NCBI GenBank assembly: GCA_002179805.1
Contig: NAVB01004830.1
Coordinates: 1 to 19,501 of the forward strand
Direction: 5' to 3'
Origin: Acanthamoeba lenticulata
Lineage: Eukaryota > Discosea > Longamoebia > Acanthamoebidae
DNA: 19,501 nt
The translations under genes and the position numbers were made by a program. Of the stretch, positions 18,668 to 19,501 are shown one piece after another (positions within the stretch are counted from its first letter, which is position 1; the number at the start of each line of letters is the position of its first letter). The notes under the pieces are model-generated. The model worked only from the letters and a program-made list of their open reading frames with translations. It was not told where the DNA came from and searched no databases.

Positions 18668-19409
18668 TTAGTTCTCATACTTGTTCCAGCAGCAGTTCTT
18701 GAACTTCTTGCCGCTCTCGCAGGCCGGGCACGGCTCGTTCCTGCCCACCTTGGGCCTCTTCCGGTCGTCCTTGATGCCCAGCTTGGGCGCCGCAAACTGT
18801 GACAGCCGCACACGTCACGTCAGTCACACGGCCTCGCCAAAGAGAGGAGAAAAGAAAGGCAGCGGACGGACCTTGACGAGATTTCGGATGTAGTTCTCCC
18901 TGGCCAGCTCGTCGGCCTTCTGCCGATCGTCAAACTCCTTGGCCTCGCGCTCCGTCGTAGGGAAGCCGTTCTTGAGCCGCACGATTTGCTCCGACAGCAA
19001 CGCGCCCTGCGCATCGAAGTCAACTCGGAGATGAGCAGGAAGTCGCGAGAAAAAGAAAAAGAAAAAGAAGGAAAAGGAAAAAAGAGATGTTGTTTTTGTA
19101 CGTTGATGTAGCGAACGATGAACTGGTCGAACTGGTCGTTGATGTCGGGGTAGTGGACCTTCATCTGCTCGTAGCCAGACTCGTGGAGGTCCTCGCCAAC
19201 CTTGAGCGTGAGGTCGTACACGCCGCCCCACACGACCGAGCCGTAGATGTCCTTGTCCTTGTAGGTCAGCGACAGCTTCTTGCTCAAGTCGGCCTGCAGC
19301 GTCTTGATGGGCACATTGATCTGCAAGTGCGCGTCATCGCAGCGCCAGATCTCGAGGGTCTCCGTCTTGATGTGGCCATCGAGCTGCAGCTTGAAGTTGG
19401 TGCACCGCT
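18668..19409 (-). CDS. SEC-C motif protein, 3' part (5' exon(s) beyond the window)
   Basis: Three exons on the minus strand, 19409-19102, 19006-18872 and 18796-18668, give about 189 residues of the C-terminal part. No ATG is in frame between the right edge and the first visible exon, whose start looks like a 3' splice site (TGTAG|AG), so the gene begins outside. Visible: a beta-rich segment (LQLDGHIKTETLEIWRC ... LSLTYKDKDIYGSVVW), a helical stretch (HYPDINDQFDQFIVRYIN), a charged helix (EREAKEFDDRQKADELAREN), and at the end the zinc-binding SEC-C motif GRNEPCPACESGKKFKNCC. The motif, first seen in SecA, usually has C-x-C-x8-C-C; here the first pair is C-x2-C. The function of such eukaryotic proteins is not established; zinc-dependent protein or nucleic-acid contacts are usual guesses. 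Confidence 0.85.
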
Positions 19410-19461
19410 CTACACGCGGCCAGAGACGTGTACGCGTCACGTCAGCCAAGCTGGCCCGGTG

Positions 19462-19501
19462 TTTTTTTTAATTTTATTGGTTTATTTTATTTTATTTTAT
19501 T
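19462..19501. repeat. AT-only low-complexity tract with (ATTTT)n at the right edge
   Basis: A T8 run is followed by ATTTT-type units (TTTATTTTATTTTATTTTATT at the end of the window). It lies in the first visible intron or the 5' flank of the SEC-C gene and continues past the edge. Confidence 0.8.

Overview
The window is nuclear DNA of a gene-dense, GC-rich, intron-rich eukaryote. Ten protein genes and three nuclear-type tRNA genes sit on both strands, with spacers of about 80-400 bp and introns of about 50-120 bp. The style (short GT-AG introns, standard code, a saposin-type secreted protein, divergent copies of common eukaryotic families) fits a free-living amoeba such as Acanthamoeba. That assignment is inference, because no marker gene fixes it. 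All exon models were built by hand from reading frame, splice sites and family conservation. Every multi-exon model closes in phase.

Layout. 1-434 (+): last part of a mitochondrial SLC25 carrier. 563-6090 (-): a complete 22-exon P4-ATPase lipid flippase of about 1226 aa. 6275-6664 (-): a single-exon secreted saposin-B protein. 6780-7796 (+): a seven-exon 190-aa protein resembling the CA109/AIRIM ribosome-maturation family. 7955-8421 (-): a three-exon 104-aa basic protein. 8738-9222: tRNA-Lys(CTT) (-), tRNA-Ala(AGC) (-) and tRNA-Ile(AAT) (+) in a locally AT-rich island. 9297-11593 (-): a divergent carnitine/choline acyltransferase. 11715-13803 (-): a 666-aa, probably nuclear protein of unknown function with a Cys/His cluster. 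13882-15340 (+): an RluA-type pseudouridine synthase. 15743-18527 (+): a class 3 lipase with a long N-terminal extension. 18668-19409 (-): the 3' part of a SEC-C motif protein that continues past the window.

The genes do not form an operon-like system. Two recurring themes are visible: membrane or lipid chemistry (flippase, saposin, acyltransferase, lipase) and RNA or ribosome work (AIRIM-like protein, pseudouridine synthase, tRNAs, possibly the small basic protein). Their clustering may be chance. Two head-to-head pairs share very short promoters (115 bp and 78 bp).

Most worth a second look: the pseudouridine synthase has Gly where the catalytic Asp is expected; about half of all reconstructed introns start GTAC; the tRNA-Ala has unusual T-loop and acceptor positions; the lipase has an unusual architecture; and the AIRIM-like gene is split into very small exons. 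I found no CRISPR array, transposon, phage or viral gene.
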